A DNA stretch of 64,000 nt from an uncultured Lachnospiraceae bacterium (GCA_934418125.1 CAKRWT010000009.1:23070-87069); one strand, 5' to 3'; numbered from the stretch's first letter, positions 33,637 through 42,638 are shown. Translations and numbers: made by a program. Notes: generated from the letters alone by a model not told the origin.

Positions 33637-34887
33637 ATGAAATCGCAAGAGGTAAAAGAGATATTCCTGCCGGGTGTTATTGGTAAGGGGTATAAAGCAT
33701 ACTGGGAGAGCAAAAAGAGATATGTAGTGTGCAAGGGTTCCAGAGCGTCCAAAAAGTCAAAGACAACGGCACTGTGGATCATCTATAACATGATGAAGTA
33801 CCCTAAAGCAAATACGCTATGCGTCCGGCGGTTTGCCAATACATTGCGGAATAGTTGTTTTTCTGATTTGCAGTGGGCGGCAAAGAGACTAGGAGCAGAC
33901 CATTTATGGGATTTTCCAAAATCCATGCTAGAAATTACTTACAAGCCTACAGGGCAGAAGATACTATTCCGGGGGATGGATGATGGTCTTAAGATTACAT
34001 CAATATCCGTACCGGAGGGGGTGCTCTGCTGGGCATGGGTGGAGGAGGCTTACGAGATTGCATCCGAGGATGATTTTAATAAGCTTGATATGTCCATCCG
34101 TGGTGAGGTGCCGGCCGGATATTGGAAACAGATACGGCTTACATTTAACCCCTGGAGTGCGACTACATGGATCAAGGCAAGATTTTTTGACACGGTAAAT
34201 GACCTTGTGCTCGCAATGACAACCACGTATCGGTGTAATGAGTGGTTGGATGATGCAGACCGCAGGATTTTCGAAGCAATGAAAGAAAAGAACCCCAAGC
34301 GGTTTAAAATCGAGGGTGATGGTGATTGGGGAATCGCTGAGGGGCTTATTTATACAAACGTAGAACAGGCTGACTTTGATATCGAGGAAATCAGAAAAAT
34401 CCCGGGTATCAAGTCAGCTTTTAATTTGGATTTTGGTTTTACTGATCCTAATGCCTTTTTGTGTGAGATGGTGGACAACGACGCAAAGATCATATATGTG
34501 TTTAACGAGTGGTACAAAACAGGTACCACCAACCAAAAGATCGCGGAGCAGATCAAGGCGATGGGATACGGCGGGCAAATCATTATATGCGATAGCGCGG
34601 AACCGAAGTCTATTGAGGAGTTAAGAGATTATGGATTAAGAGCAGAGCCCTCCCGAAAGGGTCGGGATAGCGTAAACCACGGGATACAGCAGATACAAAA
34701 TTACAAGATTGTTGTGCATGCAAGAAATTGTCCTAATTTTTGGATAGAGATACAAAACTATGCGTGGCAGCTTGATAAGGCGGGTAAACCTACAGACAAA
34801 CCGGAGCATGAGTTTTCCCACGGGATGGACTCCATGCGATACGGAGTGGCAGACCTGCTGATAGGTGATGCTTACAGTTTTGATTAA
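33637..34887 (+). CDS. terL: Terminase large subunit, PBSX type
   Basis: This 416-residue motor ATPase and nuclease packages DNA into heads. The Walker A-like KGSRASKKSKTT is at about residues 33-44, Walker B-like LCWAWVEEAYEIA near 130-142, and the nuclease domain shows FNLDFGFTDPNAF (near 265) and IIICDSAEPKSIEELRDYG (near 312). The ribosome site is the AGGAG in the tail of the cargo gene, spaced rather far away. The PBSX family often packages from pac sites, but the mode here is not known. Confidence 0.95.
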   Translation: MKSQEVKEIFLPGVIGKGYKAYWESKKRYVVCKGSRASKKSKTTALWIIYNMMKYPKANTLCVRRFANTLRNSCFSDLQWAAKRLGADHLWDFPKSMLEITYKPTGQKILFRGMDDGLKITSISVPEGVLCWAWVEEAYEIASEDDFNKLDMSIRGEVPAGYWKQIRLTFNPWSATTWIKARFFDTVNDLVLAMTTTYRCNEWLDDADRRIFEAMKEKNPKRFKIEGDGDWGIAEGLIYTNVEQADFDIEEIRKIPGIKSAFNLDFGFTDPNAFLCEMVDNDAKIIYVFNEWYKTGTTNQKIAEQIKAMGYGGQIIICDSAEPKSIEELRDYGLRAEPSRKGRDSVNHGIQQIQNYKIVVHARNCPNFWIEIQNYAWQLDKAGKPTDKPEHEFSHGMDSMRYGVADLLIGDAYSFD

Positions 34888-34896
34888 GGAGCAGAT

Positions 34897-36360
34897 ATGT
34901 TTGGACTACCAACTCAGACAGAGATAATCAACAATATCATAAAAGAGGGAGCGGCGTCCTCGATGGGCGATATCCAATTTATCGAGGAGGAAATCAGGCA
35001 CTGGAAACTGTCCAAAGAGCGGATAGAGCAGATAAACGGTGAGAGGTATTATGCCGGAGATCATGATATCTTGTATTACAAGCGCATGGCCATCGGACCA
35101 AGCGGTGAATTGGAAGAGATAAAAAATCTCCCAAACAGGCATGACATAGATAACCAGTATGCCGTAGCAATCGATAAAAAGACAAATTACTTTCTTGGCA
35201 AGCCGGTGGCAATCGAATCCGACAACAAGGCCTACTGTCAGCTGCTGCAGGATGTCATGAACCGAAAATTTATGAAGAAATTAAAAAACCTATGCCGGCA
35301 TTCTTTTAATGGGGGGATCGGTTGGCTGTACCCTTCTGTGGACAAGGATGGCAATATTGTATTTTCGGTCTTTCCGGCATACGAGGTTTTGCCTGAGTGG
35401 GTTGACAAAGAGCATGAGACGCTTGATTTCCTGATCCGGTGTTATCCGGTACTTGAGTATAAAGGCCGTGAGCCACGTATGACAGAGTATGTTGAGGTGT
35501 ATCGACAGGACGGTATTCACAGATATGTATTTAATGATGCCGGCAGGCTTATACCGGATGTCTTGCATGAAGAGTATTCGCCTTATCTCATGATTGGCGG
35601 AAAGGCATATCAGTGGGATCGGGTGCCAATGGTTGGCTTTAAGTATAATGACAGTGAGATGCCTGTGATCCGGCGTACTAAGGCCCTACAGGATGCCATA
35701 AATGAGATGCTATCGATGTTTCATAATAACATGCTAGAGGACAATCGTAATACAATACTGGTCATAAAAAACTATGACGGTCAGAATTTGGGTGAGTTCC
35801 GGCACAATCTTGCCACTTATGGTGCTGTTAAAGTCAGGAGCGTAGACGGGAAAGATGGCGGTGTAGATTCTCTGCAGATTGAGGTAAATGCTGAAAACTA
35901 CGAAAAAATCTTGGAACTGCTTAAAATGGCACTGATCGAAAACGCCCGATCTTTTGACGGAAAGGTGCTGAAAAGCGGACAGCCGAATCAGATGAATATC
36001 CTGTCTGTGTACAATGAGATAGATATTGATACAAACGAGATTGAGACAGAATATCAGGCAGCAATGGAAGAACTGATGTATTTTATCGATACATATTTAC
36101 AGCTTACCGGGAAAGGCGATTTCCGCTCTGAGCCGGTTACATTTATTTTTAACCGGGATATGCTGATTAACGAGTCAGATATACTCAATACACTTAAAGC
36201 TCTCGGGGTAAAGATCAGCCAAAAGACGTTGCTTAAACAGGTGCCGTGGATAGATGATGTTGACGCCGAACTGGAGTCTGTCAAACAGGAGCAGGAAGAT
36301 GCCATGAATGTCTATGGCGAGTCCTTTACTGCACCGATAGAGGGTGACGATGAGCAATAG
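34897..36360 (+). CDS. Portal protein, SPP1 gp6-like
   Basis: This 487-residue protein matches SPP1-type portals: an N-terminal wing with YYAGDHDILYYKR (near 48-60), NRHDIDNQYAVAIDKKTNYFLGKPV (near 80-102), and the long stem-helix region. The C-terminal crown region includes NEIETEYQAAMEELMYFIDTYL. It forms the dodecameric DNA gate at the capsid vertex. It starts nine bases after terL and overlaps the minor head gene by eleven bases. Confidence 0.94.
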   Translation: MFGLPTQTEIINNIIKEGAASSMGDIQFIEEEIRHWKLSKERIEQINGERYYAGDHDILYYKRMAIGPSGELEEIKNLPNRHDIDNQYAVAIDKKTNYFLGKPVAIESDNKAYCQLLQDVMNRKFMKKLKNLCRHSFNGGIGWLYPSVDKDGNIVFSVFPAYEVLPEWVDKEHETLDFLIRCYPVLEYKGREPRMTEYVEVYRQDGIHRYVFNDAGRLIPDVLHEEYSPYLMIGGKAYQWDRVPMVGFKYNDSEMPVIRRTKALQDAINEMLSMFHNNMLEDNRNTILVIKNYDGQNLGEFRHNLATYGAVKVRSVDGKDGGVDSLQIEVNAENYEKILELLKMALIENARSFDGKVLKSGQPNQMNILSVYNEIDIDTNEIETEYQAAMEELMYFIDTYLQLTGKGDFRSEPVTFIFNRDMLINESDILNTLKALGVKISQKTLLKQVPWIDDVDAELESVKQEQEDAMNVYGESFTAPIEGDDEQ

Positions 36361-37726
36361 AGATTATTGGATAAACCGGTTCACGGACCTTGAAAAGAGT
36401 CAAATCAATAAGGGAGCGAAATACTATGAGGATCTGAAAAAGCAGTATCAGATGGCAGCGGAGCGCGTGGAAAAAGAGACCACGAAGTGGCTTGCACGTA
36501 TAGCTGCCAACAATGAGATAACAATGGATGAGGCCAAGAAGCTGTTAAAGGCAAATGAGCTTGAGGAGTTCCGGTGGAGCGTGGATGAGTATATCGCCAA
36601 AGGCGCAACTCTGAATTACACCCAAAAGTGGGCGAAACAGCTCGAAAATGCGTCCTCCAGATGGCACATATCAAGGCTGGAGGCTATGCAGGTGCAGATG
36701 AGACAGCAGATCGAAGAGCTTTACGCGGCAGAGGTGCCGGATATGATGTCTTTTCTGGGGGATATCTACAAGGACAGCTATTATCACACGGCTTACGAGT
36801 TACAAAAGGGTATAGGTGTGGGGATAAACCTTGGGGCGATAGATAAAAAGCGTGTTGGACAGATTGTAGCAAAGCCTTGGGCGGCAGACGGTAGCAATTT
36901 TTCTGACCGGATATGGCGGCAAAAGGCACAGCTGATATCGGAGATGCAAAACGGCATGACACAGTCCTTGATAAGAGGGGGCACGCCGGAAGAAACAATT
37001 AAGCATATACAGGACAGGTTCCGTGTGTCGGCAGGGCAGGCAGGACGGCTGGTCATGACAGAGACGGTATACTTCCATTCGGCGGGCCAGTTGGACATGT
37101 ATAAAGAGATGGGCGTGGCTGAGTATGAGATTTGCGCTGTGTTGGACACAAAAACCTCTAAGATATGTCAAGACCTCGACGGTACGCACAGACCTATAAG
37201 TGAGTTTAAGCCAGGCGTGACCGCTCCACCTTTCCACTGTTGGTGTCGTAGCACGACGGTGCCATATTTTAACGATGAGTTTACGGTTGATGAGACACGG
37301 GCAGCGAGAGACGATACAGGCAAGACAATACAGGTACCTGGGGATATGACCTATAAACGCTGGAAAGAAAAATTCATTGATATGAGCCCGCAAAATGTTA
37401 TAATGAAAGCAGCCAAAGATTTTTCGATTCGCGGAATAATAGCTACACAACCGGTGACCATTGATCTGAAGGGTTATGCGTATGATGATCATCATATCAA
37501 TGGCGATAGAGGACATAATGTAACGCGCGAAGAGGCAGAGCAATTTGCAAAAGAAGCCAAGGTATCTATATCGAGATGGAATGGTCGATATATAAATTAT
37601 TATAGCGAAAACGGGGCTGTGTATATCAACACCGAGAAAAAAACAATTAGAACGGCTTTTAGGAAAGACGAGTATGATGACAATACACGGAAATTTATGG
37701 AGGTGGTGCTGAATGCCGGAAAGTAA
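36350..37726 (+). CDS. Minor head protein (SPP1 gp7/MuF) with C-terminal nuclease-like domain
   Basis: This 458-residue protein has the SPP1 gp7/Mu F core (about 90-310), ending in CQDLDGTHRPISEFKPG and PPFHCWCRSTTVPYF. It then carries an extra C-terminal domain of about 110 residues (from near 345) with HHINGDRGHNVTREEAEQFA, WNGRYINYYSENGAVYI and KTIRTAFRKDEYD. This pattern resembles the phage Barnase-EndoU-ColicinE5/D-RelE-like (BECR) nuclease families fused to MuF proteins. It would be packaged and perhaps ejected into the host. The ATG at 36350 overlaps the portal end. Confidence 0.85.
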   Translation: MSNRDYWINRFTDLEKSQINKGAKYYEDLKKQYQMAAERVEKETTKWLARIAANNEITMDEAKKLLKANELEEFRWSVDEYIAKGATLNYTQKWAKQLENASSRWHISRLEAMQVQMRQQIEELYAAEVPDMMSFLGDIYKDSYYHTAYELQKGIGVGINLGAIDKKRVGQIVAKPWAADGSNFSDRIWRQKAQLISEMQNGMTQSLIRGGTPEETIKHIQDRFRVSAGQAGRLVMTETVYFHSAGQLDMYKEMGVAEYEICAVLDTKTSKICQDLDGTHRPISEFKPGVTAPPFHCWCRSTTVPYFNDEFTVDETRAARDDTGKTIQVPGDMTYKRWKEKFIDMSPQNVIMKAAKDFSIRGIIATQPVTIDLKGYAYDDHHINGDRGHNVTREEAEQFAKEAKVSISRWNGRYINYYSENGAVYINTEKKTIRTAFRKDEYDDNTRKFMEVVLNAGK

Positions 37727-37895
37727 AGATAGGGTTATGTGCCCATTAGTTGATAGTGAAATAGAAGTGGATGATTGCATTATATGTACGGATGTAGCCG
37801 CAGGGATGCTGAAAGAGAATTGCATTGAGGGCAAGTACAGAGAAAAAGATGGGTGGAGAGAAATTTGCAAGAAATGTGAGTATCATAATTGTTAA
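37713..37895 (+). CDS. Small Cys-rich phage protein after the MuF-nuclease gene
   Basis: This 60-residue acidic protein has seven cysteines (C10, C22, C25, C37, C53, C56, C60), suggesting zinc binding. It overlaps the MuF stop by 14 bases, so translation is coupled. Its position directly behind a predicted nuclease domain makes an immunity or folding partner possible, but no family supports this. Confidence 0.65.
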   Translation: MPESKDRVMCPLVDSEIEVDDCIICTDVAAGMLKENCIEGKYREKDGWREICKKCEYHNC

Positions 37896-37932
37896 TACCG
37901 TCACTCCGTAAGGGGAATGGCGGTATTTTATT
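37894..37932 (+). terminator. Terminator-like hairpin before the fibre cassette
   Basis: AATACCGTCA (37894-37903) pairs with TGGCGGTATT (37918-37927), then TTATTG. It overlaps the stop codon of the small Cys-rich gene. Confidence 0.6.
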
Positions 37933-37951
37933 GTGCGGAAAGTAGACGAAC

Positions 37952-38107
37952 ATGTGCGAACACGAAGAAGTTAAGGAAAGACGTGTCACATCTGGGGCAA
38001 TGAATTACCAGATATGGTGCAAAAGGAAAAGAAAATATTGTAATCAATGTAAGGCATCCGGAGAGGGTGCTTTTTTGATGCGCAAAAAGGAGGTGGGAAA
38101 ACCGTGA
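37952..38107 (+). CDS. Possible 51-residue zinc-finger-like protein
   Basis: The frame has ATG at 37952 and four cysteines (C2, C23, C30, C33; YCNQCK). Its stop overlaps the next start as GTGA, which suggests coupling. There is no clear ribosome site, and a terminator-like hairpin lies inside, so this may be a decayed gene. Confidence 0.35.
   Translation: MCEHEEVKERRVTSGAMNYQIWCKRKRKYCNQCKASGEGAFLMRKKEVGKP
38051..38076 (+). terminator. Terminator-like hairpin at the left edge of the fibre cassette
   Basis: GCATCC (38054-38059) pairs with GGGTGC (38065-38070) with one wobble and flanking AAG/TTT, followed by a T-run. A similar structure closes the cassette at 40319-40358. Confidence 0.6.
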
Positions 38108-39021
38108 GATTTACAGAGAGGATGGGGCTAAAGATGCCCGATCAGGACGATGCGTATCAGGTTGATGATTTTAATGGCAATGTAGACAAAATCAGTCAAT
38201 ACTTCGCGGCAAAACCGGTGCTGACATCGTATAAAAATCTGACGGAGTTTATCAGATCAGGAAAAGCGGCTGGGTATAAACTTGGTGATACCGTGGCAAT
38301 CCATGACATCATTTATATTTTGGTGGCTGACAATCCCCTGTCGGAGTCCAGTTGGATGCCGTATGGAGCGGAGGCTTTAGTTGTCATGGAGCAATACATA
38401 CCGGTTGCGGAGAGACACAACGGCAGCCTATACCTGCAGATTGGTAATTCTAGAAGACTGATCGTTAAGGTGTTCCGGGAGTTTTACCATAATATGATGC
38501 AGATCACAGCAGCAACACAGGTTGTAAACGGTGTTGCTTTTAGTGTTGTTAAGGGGATTTTGACAGCCGCGGGAACTGCAACAGCAGCCGCCGAAATAAA
38601 GGCCGGAGATTTGACTCTGTACAAAAATACTCCGTATGAGCTCAGAGGATGCCCGGCATCATCCGGGGGAGCATCCGTGGAACTCAGGAATGGCAGCACG
38701 GTGCTTGCTAAAGATACTGGTACAGGTGCATCTTACACGCCGACAGCGGAAATAAAAGCATCGGTCTATGTAAAGATACCAAATGCGTGGGAAAGCGGCG
38801 CAGGCGTACAGTTTGACCCGAGATTAACGGTTGTTAATGGCTGTACAGGGGTAACACCTTACACGATGCTTGTAAAAGAGACAACCACAAAAACGGGCAA
38901 TGAAGCAGACGATAACCGGTACGCTTTTAATGTTAAAAATCTGACTGTGCTCGATCAGGGAGACACATCAGCGCGAATACGCGGAAAATTATACTTAGTA
39001 AAGGAGACAGACGATGAGTAA
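38104..39021 (+). CDS. Tail-fibre/baseplate-like protein
   Basis: This 305-residue protein begins RMGLKMPDQDDAYQVDDFN, an opening typical of Firmicutes phage tail-fibre proteins that attach to the baseplate. A short linker domain and a beta-rich Ala/Thr/Gly C-terminus follow (VNGVAFSVVKGILTAAGT ...). It should contribute to host attachment. GTG is the start after AGGTGGG. It is placed between minor head and scaffold genes, instead of after the baseplate genes. Confidence 0.75.
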   Translation: MRFTERMGLKMPDQDDAYQVDDFNGNVDKISQYFAAKPVLTSYKNLTEFIRSGKAAGYKLGDTVAIHDIIYILVADNPLSESSWMPYGAEALVVMEQYIPVAERHNGSLYLQIGNSRRLIVKVFREFYHNMMQITAATQVVNGVAFSVVKGILTAAGTATAAAEIKAGDLTLYKNTPYELRGCPASSGGASVELRNGSTVLAKDTGTGASYTPTAEIKASVYVKIPNAWESGAGVQFDPRLTVVNGCTGVTPYTMLVKETTTKTGNEADDNRYAFNVKNLTVLDQGDTSARIRGKLYLVKETDDE

Positions 39022-39583
39022 ACTTTATAGAGGAGAGATGCAGGATAATCTGGGAAATACCATATACCCGCACACGGAAGCCGGATTGGTATTTTGTGCC
39101 GATGGAGAGACGGTACAGCAAAAAATTGCAGGCACTGCCGAGACGCTGAACGGAATAACCGGAGTGTCAGACTCCACGGAACTGGACGACAGCACGAAGC
39201 TGGCTACCAGTAAGGCAGTTAAGACATTAAAGGACAGTGTAAACAGTAGTTTAGGTGGTTTAAAGTTTGGTACTGATGGAGATGGTAACTACGGTTACTA
39301 TGGGGCTGATGGCAGCCTTATCCCTTTTAATGGTAAGAAACAGTCAAAAACTGTATCTTTTACCACCACATCATCAGATAAAAATAATGGTTATAAAAAT
39401 GTAGTTGTTACATTTGATGATTTAATAAAAGTACAATCTTACACAATAGATAATTTTGTAGATAACTTTAGGATTGCGTCAATAATAAATGGTACAGTAA
39501 GCGGTAATACCGTTAATTTAAAAATAAGGACTGCGGATGACGGTAGAGATGTATCTTGCACAATAACAGCTTATGGCAGTTGA
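39014..39583 (+). CDS. Tail-fibre-like receptor-binding protein
   Basis: This 189-residue protein has an N-terminal attachment part (GEMQDNLGNTIYPHTEAG), the motif STKLATSKAVKTLKDSVN that is frequent in trimeric phage fibres, and a Gly/Asn/Tyr-rich beta C-terminus (about 85-189). The C-terminal half is distinctly AT-rich, as often seen in exchanged receptor-binding domains. It overlaps the preceding gene by eight bases. Confidence 0.75.
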   Translation: MSKLYRGEMQDNLGNTIYPHTEAGLVFCADGETVQQKIAGTAETLNGITGVSDSTELDDSTKLATSKAVKTLKDSVNSSLGGLKFGTDGDGNYGYYGADGSLIPFNGKKQSKTVSFTTTSSDKNNGYKNVVVTFDDLIKVQSYTIDNFVDNFRIASIINGTVSGNTVNLKIRTADDGRDVSCTITAYGS

Positions 39584-39662
39584 TTATAAACATAACCTTG
39601 CTTTTAATATCTATTGTTTACCGAAAACCATTGCCGGGGGAAAGCCCGGAGAAAGGAAATAA

Positions 39663-40178
39663 ATGAAAAAAGAATTTATAAGATTTACGAACGGCGCATC
39701 TGAGGATGTGCATAACATGCAATCCACAAACGATGTGCTCACTTTTGAGATGTACGACCTCGATAAAAACGCTTGGGAGTCCATCCTTATTGACCGGAAC
39801 AACACCAAAATCATCCAGTATTTACAGAAAGATACGGAAACACTGGATGAGACATTATTAAAGGCATATTCGGGGTATGTAAATCTCGATCAGATGCTTA
39901 CCCGGTATGGAGTAGTAACCAATATCGACTATGAGACACAGGATGATAGTACACAGAGCGGTTTTGCAGAGGAGAGCCATAATATCACGTCAATAACCTT
40001 GCGCAAACCGTCACAGGTAGAATCAGAGCTGGAAAAACTCAAAGAATCGCAGACGATACAGGACGGAGCAATCGCAGATATGGCGGGTATGATTAGCGAT
40101 ATCGCGGATGGTCAGACCTTACAGGATGATGCAATTGCTGACGTGGCCGAAACGGTCAGTGATATGTCAGCGGAATAG
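39663..40178 (+). CDS. Phage structural accessory protein of the fibre cassette
   Basis: This 171-residue protein has a beta-rich N-terminal part (EFIRFTNGASEDVHNMQSTNDVLTFEMYD) and a C-terminal repetitive coiled coil (IQDGAIADMAGMISDIADGQ then LQDDAIADVAETVSDMS). Such proteins commonly precede XkdX in Firmicutes tail regions and may be fibre connectors or chaperones. AAAGGAAAT is the ribosome site. Confidence 0.7.
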   Translation: MKKEFIRFTNGASEDVHNMQSTNDVLTFEMYDLDKNAWESILIDRNNTKIIQYLQKDTETLDETLLKAYSGYVNLDQMLTRYGVVTNIDYETQDDSTQSGFAEESHNITSITLRKPSQVESELEKLKESQTIQDGAIADMAGMISDIADGQTLQDDAIADVAETVSDMSAE

Positions 40179-40190
40179 GAGGTGTGCAGT

Positions 40191-40319
40191 ATGGTAGCTT
40201 TTTATGTGGCCAAAATTGAGAATCATGAGATCAATTACAAGACTGGCAAAGCATGGACAGCCGAAGATGTCCCGAAGTTGTGGCGTAAAAAAGTACAGGA
40301 AGCATTAAAGACAGAATAA
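40191..40319 (+). CDS. XkdX-like small tail protein
   Basis: This 42-residue protein (VAFYVAKIENHEINYKTGK, then EDVPKLWRKKVQEAL) has the length and late WRxKV motif of XkdX proteins, which close the tail-fibre block in PBSX-like phages. AGGAGG precedes the ATG by nine bases. Confidence 0.7.
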   Translation: MVAFYVAKIENHEINYKTGKAWTAEDVPKLWRKKVQEALKTE

Positions 40320-40358
40320 GCATTTCCGGAATTGATATGATACCGGGAGTGCTTTTTT
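40319..40358 (+). terminator. Terminator closing the fibre cassette
   Basis: AGCATTTCCGG pairs with CCGGGAGTGCT (40343-40353) through two wobbles, followed by TTTTTTATT. It begins within the XkdX-like stop codon. Confidence 0.7.
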
Positions 40359-40450
40359 ATTGCCGCCACTTTGGTATCTCGGGCGGAAACTGAGAGACAA
40401 ATAGTACCGGACTGAACCGGGTAAAAAATGAATTTGAAAGGACAAAAAAT

Positions 40451-41047
40451 ATGAAAAAAGAAGAAATCATTGCATTAGGAAGCGATGCGGAACTGGCCCA
40501 GAAGGTGGCTGACGCATCAGCAGAGGAACTCAAGGGATATGTGCCGAAAGCACGTTTTGACGAGGTGAACGAAGCCAAGAAAAAGGCGGAGGAAATGCTC
40601 AGTGAGCGGGATGGACAGCTGGACAAGCTTAAGAAATCTGCTGGAGACAATGAGGATCTAAAAAATCAGATTGTAGAACTGCAGAAAACCAATGCTGCCA
40701 CAATCAAGCAGCACGAAGCAGAGATGAAGCAGTTGCGCAGAGATGGTATTGATACACAGCTGATTATGTCGGCTGGAGCAAAAAATGCAAAGACGGTCGC
40801 GGTGCTGTTTGATGCACTTGATGACAATCTGGATGATGATGCTTATAGAGCCGCCCGGCAGAAGCAGGTGGATACCATTAAAAAGGATAATGACTACCTG
40901 TTTACGGCTCCGACTCAGCCAACGGTAAGCGGTGTACAGCCGATACCTGGAGCAGATGTGCCACCCGGAGGGGTAGTAGACACCTCTAAAATGACATACT
41001 CGCAACTTGCTGAGTTCATGGAAAAGAACCCTAATGCGACCATTTAA
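40451..41047 (+). CDS. Scaffolding protein, phage GP20 family
   Basis: This 198-residue protein has the hallmarks of SPP1/PBSX-type scaffolds: a central coiled coil (about 35-100; ARFDEVNEAKKKAEEML, NQIVELQKTN) and the conserved GAKNAKTVAVLFD segment near 112-124. It ends in a Pro/Gly linker and a short helix. It assembles the procapsid with the major capsid protein encoded next. Confidence 0.9.
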   Translation: MKKEEIIALGSDAELAQKVADASAEELKGYVPKARFDEVNEAKKKAEEMLSERDGQLDKLKKSAGDNEDLKNQIVELQKTNAATIKQHEAEMKQLRRDGIDTQLIMSAGAKNAKTVAVLFDALDDNLDDDAYRAARQKQVDTIKKDNDYLFTAPTQPTVSGVQPIPGADVPPGGVVDTSKMTYSQLAEFMEKNPNATI

Positions 41048-41068
41048 AGAAAGGAAAGGTAAATTATA

Positions 41069-42259
41069 ATGGCAAAATTTGATTCAAAATCATTTAACCC
41101 GCAGGCGTTTGGTGCATACGTGAGCAGAGTACCCAACACAAAAAAGAATGAGCTCATCAGATCGAGAGCTCTGAGAGGTAACAAGCAGATCAAAGAGACA
41201 TTTTCCGCGCAGACCACAACGGCCTATGCAAGATTGCCCTATTTCGGGAATCTCAAAAAGGGTACGCAGAATTATGATGGCCAGACGGACATCACAGCAC
41301 AGGGAAGTACAACCTTTGAGAGAGGTGTTGTTGTGATCGGTCGTGCAGATGCGTGGACAGAAAAGGATTTTTCATGGGATATCACATCCGGTGTGGACTT
41401 TATGGATAATGTAGCGCAGCAGATCGCGGCGTATTGGACAGAGGTAGATCAGGATACAGTGCTTTGCATCTTAAAGGGTATTTTTGCTATGTCCGGAGCA
41501 GGCAACAAGGCTTTTACCGAGGGACATACATACGATATCAGCAATATGGCAGAGGGCAAGAATACTGTCGGAGAGACAACCCTCAACTCGGCATTGCAGA
41601 AGGCATCCGGTGACAATAAGTCGGTATTTACACTTGCACTTATGCACTCGGTAATTTCCACTAACCTTGAAAACCTCAAGCTTTTAAAGCACCTGACCCA
41701 GACAGATGCGCAGGGAATCGAAAGGGAGCTGACGCTTGCATCCTGGAATGGCAGAGCAGTATTGATCGATGACAGCATGCCTGCTGTTGACGGATACTTT
41801 GATGCGTCCGCAGGTGATAGCGGGGCTATCAAGATTGTCGCTGACACTGCATCTCCCGCCGACGGAGAGATCAAACTCAAGGATGCAAAGGCATCTTATT
41901 TTGGTACAAAGACACTTGCGGCGGGTAATTATGTTGTAAACGACACTCAGTATATCACTTATGTGCTTGGAGAGGGCGCATTTGATTATGAGGACATCGG
42001 GGCAAAGGTGCCGTATGAGATGGACCGTGATCCTGCAAAAAACGGCGGGGAAGATACCTTATATTCCCGTCAGCGCAAAGTATTTGCACCGGCCGGAATC
42101 TCCTACGAGAAAGAATCTCAGGCTACACTGTCACCGACCGACGCAGAACTTGCAAACGGTGCAAACTGGACTCTTGTCAATGATGGAGGTACTGGTGCAG
42201 CGAGACAGTACTGGGATCACAAGGCTATTCCGATTGCGCAGATCAAGTCAAGAGGATAG
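41069..42259 (+). CDS. Major capsid protein
   Basis: This 396-residue protein follows the scaffold gene and has a capsid-like pattern (SFNPQAFGAYVSRVPNTKKNEL at the N-terminus, the RADAWTEKDFSWDITSGVDFMDNVAQQIAAYW helix region written here only in part). It ends KAIPIAQIKSRG. Family: major capsid of Firmicutes phages with an HK97-like fold. AAAGGAAAGG precedes the ATG. Confidence 0.9.
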   Translation: MAKFDSKSFNPQAFGAYVSRVPNTKKNELIRSRALRGNKQIKETFSAQTTTAYARLPYFGNLKKGTQNYDGQTDITAQGSTTFERGVVVIGRADAWTEKDFSWDITSGVDFMDNVAQQIAAYWTEVDQDTVLCILKGIFAMSGAGNKAFTEGHTYDISNMAEGKNTVGETTLNSALQKASGDNKSVFTLALMHSVISTNLENLKLLKHLTQTDAQGIERELTLASWNGRAVLIDDSMPAVDGYFDASAGDSGAIKIVADTASPADGEIKLKDAKASYFGTKTLAAGNYVVNDTQYITYVLGEGAFDYEDIGAKVPYEMDRDPAKNGGEDTLYSRQRKVFAPAGISYEKESQATLSPTDAELANGANWTLVNDGGTGAARQYWDHKAIPIAQIKSRG

Positions 42260-42263
42260 TCCT

Positions 42264-42638
42264 ATGGAAGATAAGGTTATCGAGAGACTGGATACCCTTG
42301 GATATGCTTACGATAAGGATAAAGATGGGATGCTCATCGGCATCCTTATCGCCAGTGTTGGGGAGCACATTAAAAATCGTATCAATGACACAGAGATACC
42401 AGAGGGCCTCGACAACGTGTATGTTGATATGGTATGCGGTGAGTTCCTCCGGCAGAAAAAAGCGGTTGGTCAGTTAAACGATATTGAGCAATCAAAGGCG
42501 GTTGAGTCTATCAAGATGGGAGATGTCACAGTCTCCCTGAAAGAGGGCTCAACACCGGAACAGTATTTTGACATACTGATTAACCGCCTGCTGTCGCATG
42601 ATGCGGATTTTATCCGGTACAGAAAGATGGTGTGGTAA
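42264..42638 (+). CDS. Head-tail connector protein, gp6-like
   Basis: This 124-residue helical protein stands directly after the capsid gene. Its helices (GMLIGILIASVGEHIKNRIN, VYVDMVCGEFLRQKKA) and the end YFDILINRLLSHDADFIRYRKM fit the connector adaptor that docks under the portal. The ATG at 42264 is five bases after the capsid stop, and its ribosome site (AGAGGA) lies in the capsid gene's tail. Its stop overlaps the next start (TAATG). Confidence 0.8.
   Translation: MEDKVIERLDTLGYAYDKDKDGMLIGILIASVGEHIKNRINDTEIPEGLDNVYVDMVCGEFLRQKKAVGQLNDIEQSKAVESIKMGDVTVSLKEGSTPEQYFDILINRLLSHDADFIRYRKMVW

Noticed and set aside
36800..37870. A 356-codon open frame on the minus strand
   Set aside because: It lies opposite the MuF gene, which has clear motifs and overlaps both neighbours on the plus strand; the antisense translation has no domain and no ribosome site.
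37894..40358. Invertible tail-fibre segment or diversity-generating retroelement
   Set aside because: No flanking inverted repeats with a recombinase and no reverse transcriptase or template repeat were seen.
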